A DNA stretch of 64,000 nt from contig NC_085873.1 of NCBI RefSeq assembly GCF_034702125.1, positions 53,681,799 to 53,745,798 on the forward strand, read 5' to 3'. Both the position numbers and the translations under genes were made by a program. Below are positions 61,381 through 64,000 of this stretch, in pieces. The DNA is from Engraulis encrasicolus (Eukaryota > Chordata > Actinopteri > Clupeiformes > Engraulidae). The notes beneath the pieces are model-generated. The model was not told the origin of the DNA, did not search any database, and saw nothing but the letters and a program-made list of their open reading frames with translations. Position 1 is the stretch's first letter. Every line of letters begins with the position of its first letter.

Positions 61381-63773
61381 AGGCAAGGCAAGGCAAGGCA
61401 AGGCAAGTTTATTTATATAGCGCATTTCATACACAGGTGCAACTCAATGTGCTTCACAAAGTTAACAAATGTAAATGAAAGGAAACAGGGAAGAAAGAAG
61501 GAAATGAATTAGAGTCAAAAAGCATTTAAAAACATTAAGATAAAACATAAGGTAAAAATAATAATAAAATAAAATAAAATGAAACAAATTAAATAAAAAA
61601 TAAAAATAATAAGAATAAGTAATTTAAGCTAGGGGAAAGCATCTGAGAACAGCTTTGTCTTGAGTCTAGATTTAAAGCTATCAATAGTGGGTGCATTTTT
61701 TATGTCATCTGGAAGCTGGTTCCAAAGCTTTGAAGCATAGAAGCTAAAGGCTGCCTCTCCACACTTTGTTTTGACTTTTGGAATCACCAGCAAATTCTTC
61801 TCCGTTGACCTTAGTGACCTAGTTGGTGCATACAGCTGAAACATATCCAGTAGATATGTGGGTCCCATTCCATTTAGTGATTTAAACACAAGTAGCATAG
61901 CCTTAAAATCAATTCTGTAGCTTACTGGGAGCCAATGCAGCGATCTTAAAATTGGAGTAATGTGGTCGAACTTCCTTGTCTTTGTAAGAACCCTTGCAGC
62001 TGCGTTTTGTACAAGTTGAAGCTGTTTAATGGTTTTATTGGGGAGGCCAGTAAAAAGACTGTTACAGTAATCAACTTTACTAGAAATAAAGGCATGTATT
62101 AGCTTCTCCAGATCATGTTTAGACATCAGGCCCCTAAATTTAGAGACGTTTTTTATGTGATAAAATGCAGACTTAGTAATAGCTTTCATGTGACTGTTGA
62201 AGTTTAGGTCACTGTCAATGAGGACCCCAAGATTTTTAACTGTTTCCCTTGCTTTCAGTCCCTTCGTTTCAAGGATAGTAGCAATCTTTTGTCTCTCCTC
62301 TCTTTTCCCAAATATAATTACTTCAGTTTTATCTGTGTTCAGCTGGAGGAAATTGTGAGACATCCATTTGTTAATTTGGTCCATGCAATGATAGAGTGAT
62401 TCAAGGGGGGTATAGTCATTTGGGGACATAGATAAGTAGAGCTGGGTATCATCCGCATAGCTATGGTAATTTATGGAGTTATTCTCGATAATGTGTCCCA
62501 GTGGCAACATATACAGATTGAACAGTAGTGGTCCCAGAATGGAGCCCTGGGGGACCCCACAATCCAGAGACATTGGTGATGAAGTATGTCTTCCAATGGC
62601 GACAAAAAAACTTCTTTGTTGTAAGTACGATTTTAAACCAGTCGATCACTATGCCCGTAAAGCCAACCCAGTGTTCCAGTCTATGTAGTAGTATAGAATG
62701 ATTAACTGTATCGAAAGCAGCACTCAAATCAAGAAGTACCAAGACGGATGATTTGCCAGCATCAGAATTCAATCTTATGTCATTCATAACTTTAATAAGA
62801 GCTGTTTCAGTGCTGTGGTAGGCACGGAAACCTGATTGAAACTTATCAAAATAGCTATTAGAGATTAGAAAAGCAGTTAATTGGTTAAAAACAATTTTCT
62901 CTATTATTTTACCCATGAATGGTAGATTGGATATGGGCCTATAGTTGTTTAGTACCAGTGCATCCAGGTTGTTCTTTTTCAGTAAGGGTTTCACAACTGC
63001 TTCTTTCAGACAGCCTGGGAATATGCCTGTTTGTAGTGAGGTGTTGTTGATGATCTGAAGTACATCTGATGATATTAGATTTAAGATGGATTTGAAGAAG
63101 GCTGTTGGTAAAATATCTAAGTCAGATGTAGAGGAGCTAAGACTTTGTACCGTTCTATTAAGAATGTCCACATCAACTAAATGAAAATTTCTCATGAGGT
63201 TAGGATTTAACTTCACCATAGCAAGCTGGTCTGAATCTTGGGGTCGGTTGCACATGTGTGAGTATGTTTGCACGTATTTTTTCAATCTTTCCTTTGAAAA
63301 AGGATGCGAACTCATTGCATTTGCTGACTGAGAGGAACTCAGAGGGCATTAGATTTGGGGGCCTTGCTAGCTTTTCCACAGTGCCAAACAGGACACGTGC
63401 ATTATTAATATTTCTGTTAATTATGTCAGAGAAAAAAGATTGTCTAGCTTTAGAAATTTCTTGGTTGTATTTCGAGAGTGTGTGTTTATAGATTTGGTAG
63501 TGGACTTCAAGTTTGGATTTACGCCACTGTCTTTCAGCCCTCCTGCATTCTTGCTTTAGCAATATAACTGTGGGATTCTTTCTCCAAGGTGCTTTTTCAC
63601 GTCCCACTGTTTTGATTTTTTCGGGGGCAATAACATCCATAATACGGGTCATCCTTGAATTAAAATTAACCATGAGATCATCTGCACTCTCTGAGGTTTG
63701 ACTTTGGATCTCTGAAAGTGCTTGCTGAAAGAGTGAGGCCCAAACGTCATCAAACGTCATCAAGATACTGTAC
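61381..63773 (-). mobile_element. 5'-truncated non-LTR retrotransposon with (TTGCC)n tail
   Basis: On the plus strand it opens with five aggca repeats, then agtttatttatatagcgcat, the reverse of a LINE 3' end. It breaks off at about 63773, between the endonuclease and polymerase regions, where a TACTG microsatellite begins. It differs from the elements at 10 and 48 kb in having a YADD polymerase, related to the one at 15.4-16.8 kb. Confidence 0.9.
61629..63763 (-). pseudogene. LINE polymerase with two frameshifts
   Basis: Three overlapping frames make one protein: 63763-63200 (pre-polymerase, KAPWRKNPTVILLKQECRR), 63315-62479 (LNNYRPISNLPFMGKIIEK, FQSGFRAYHSTETALIKV, LDLSAAFDTVNHSILL) and 62573-61629 (CGVPQGSILGPLLFNLYM, SYADDTQLYL, SKVDYCNSLFTGLP, LHWLPVSYRIDF, ending KTKLFSDAF). 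The shifts lie near 63250 and near 62590, the latter close to a run of A. Catalytic residues are preserved, so decay is recent. Confidence 0.9.
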
Positions 63774-64000
63774 TCTACTGTACTGTGGTGTAGTGTACTC
63801 TGCTATACTGTACTGTACTGTAATGTTATATACTGTACGGTACTGTACTCTACTGCACCGTACTGTATGCTACTGTACTGTAATGTGATATACTGTACTG
63901 TTCTGTACAGTACTGTACTGGACCGTACTGTACTGTACTGTACTGTATGTAATATACCATACTGTACTGTAGGCCTACTGTACTCTACTGTACTGTAATG
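63774..64000. repeat. (TACTG)n-type microsatellite running off the right edge
   Basis: Pentanucleotide TACTG with variants tactc, taatg and tactgta fills the last 227 bp. Confidence 0.95.

Overview
The window is nuclear DNA of a ray-finned fish. The evidence is vertebrate spliced exons, Tc1, hAT and piggyBac-like DNA transposons, tRNA-derived SINEs, several non-LTR retrotransposons with short tandem tails, and a very heavy load of (AC)n, (GA)n and longer tandem repeats. No bacterial or organellar gene is visible.

The only host gene I can support is on the minus strand. Nine exons encode 294 continuous residues of a DOCK-A Rac guanine-nucleotide exchange factor, best matching DOCK5. In transcript order they are 39240-39162, 36547-36447, 23359-23301, 21228-21080, 13856-13771, a split exon (13468-13432 plus 10252-10133), 7685-7645, 6911-6821 and 597-478. 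Every splice phase fits. They cover the end of the helical middle region and the start of the catalytic DHR-2 domain; the gene runs off the left edge. No exon was recognised between 39.24 kb and the right edge, so 39.2-64 kb is either a long intron or 5' flanking DNA.

Two features stand out. First, a 3.17-kb 5'-truncated non-LTR retrotransposon (10253-13425) sits inside a coding exon. It has a 6-bp target duplication, and removing it restores a perfect 157-nt exon, so this allele is predicted to be truncated just before the catalytic domain. Second, nine of the 18 exon edges of the gene have partial copies in the adjacent intron, each carrying exon end plus splice site (period or offset 40-165 bp, one to three extra copies). 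These create at least 12 decoy splice sites, and the ones read through lead to stops.

Layout. 0-10 kb: two 3'-terminal exons, LINE debris, a solo LTR at 3793-4348, a possible LTR at 7880-8879, purine tracts. 10-17 kb: the exon-disrupting LINE, then a second truncated LINE (15364-16790). 18-21 kb: a piggyBac-like element carrying a nested hAT element, ending 17 bp from a splice donor. 23.5-27.2 kb: a SINE, then a 3.2-kb TTAA-flanked element with about 600-bp inverted ends, THAP-like remnants and Harbinger-like gene fragments. 27-34 kb: simple and satellite-like repeats. 34.3-35.9 kb: a fold-back Tc1 element. 36-39.5 kb: two exons and minisatellites. 42-47 kb: nested palindromic MITEs with an inserted LINE. 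48-51.9 kb: a LINE with a 521-codon reverse-transcriptase frame, itself interrupted by a 1.16-kb insertion with 5-bp target duplication. 52-61 kb: low-repeat intron-like DNA and minisatellites. 61.4-63.8 kb: a frameshifted LINE, then a TACTG-type microsatellite.
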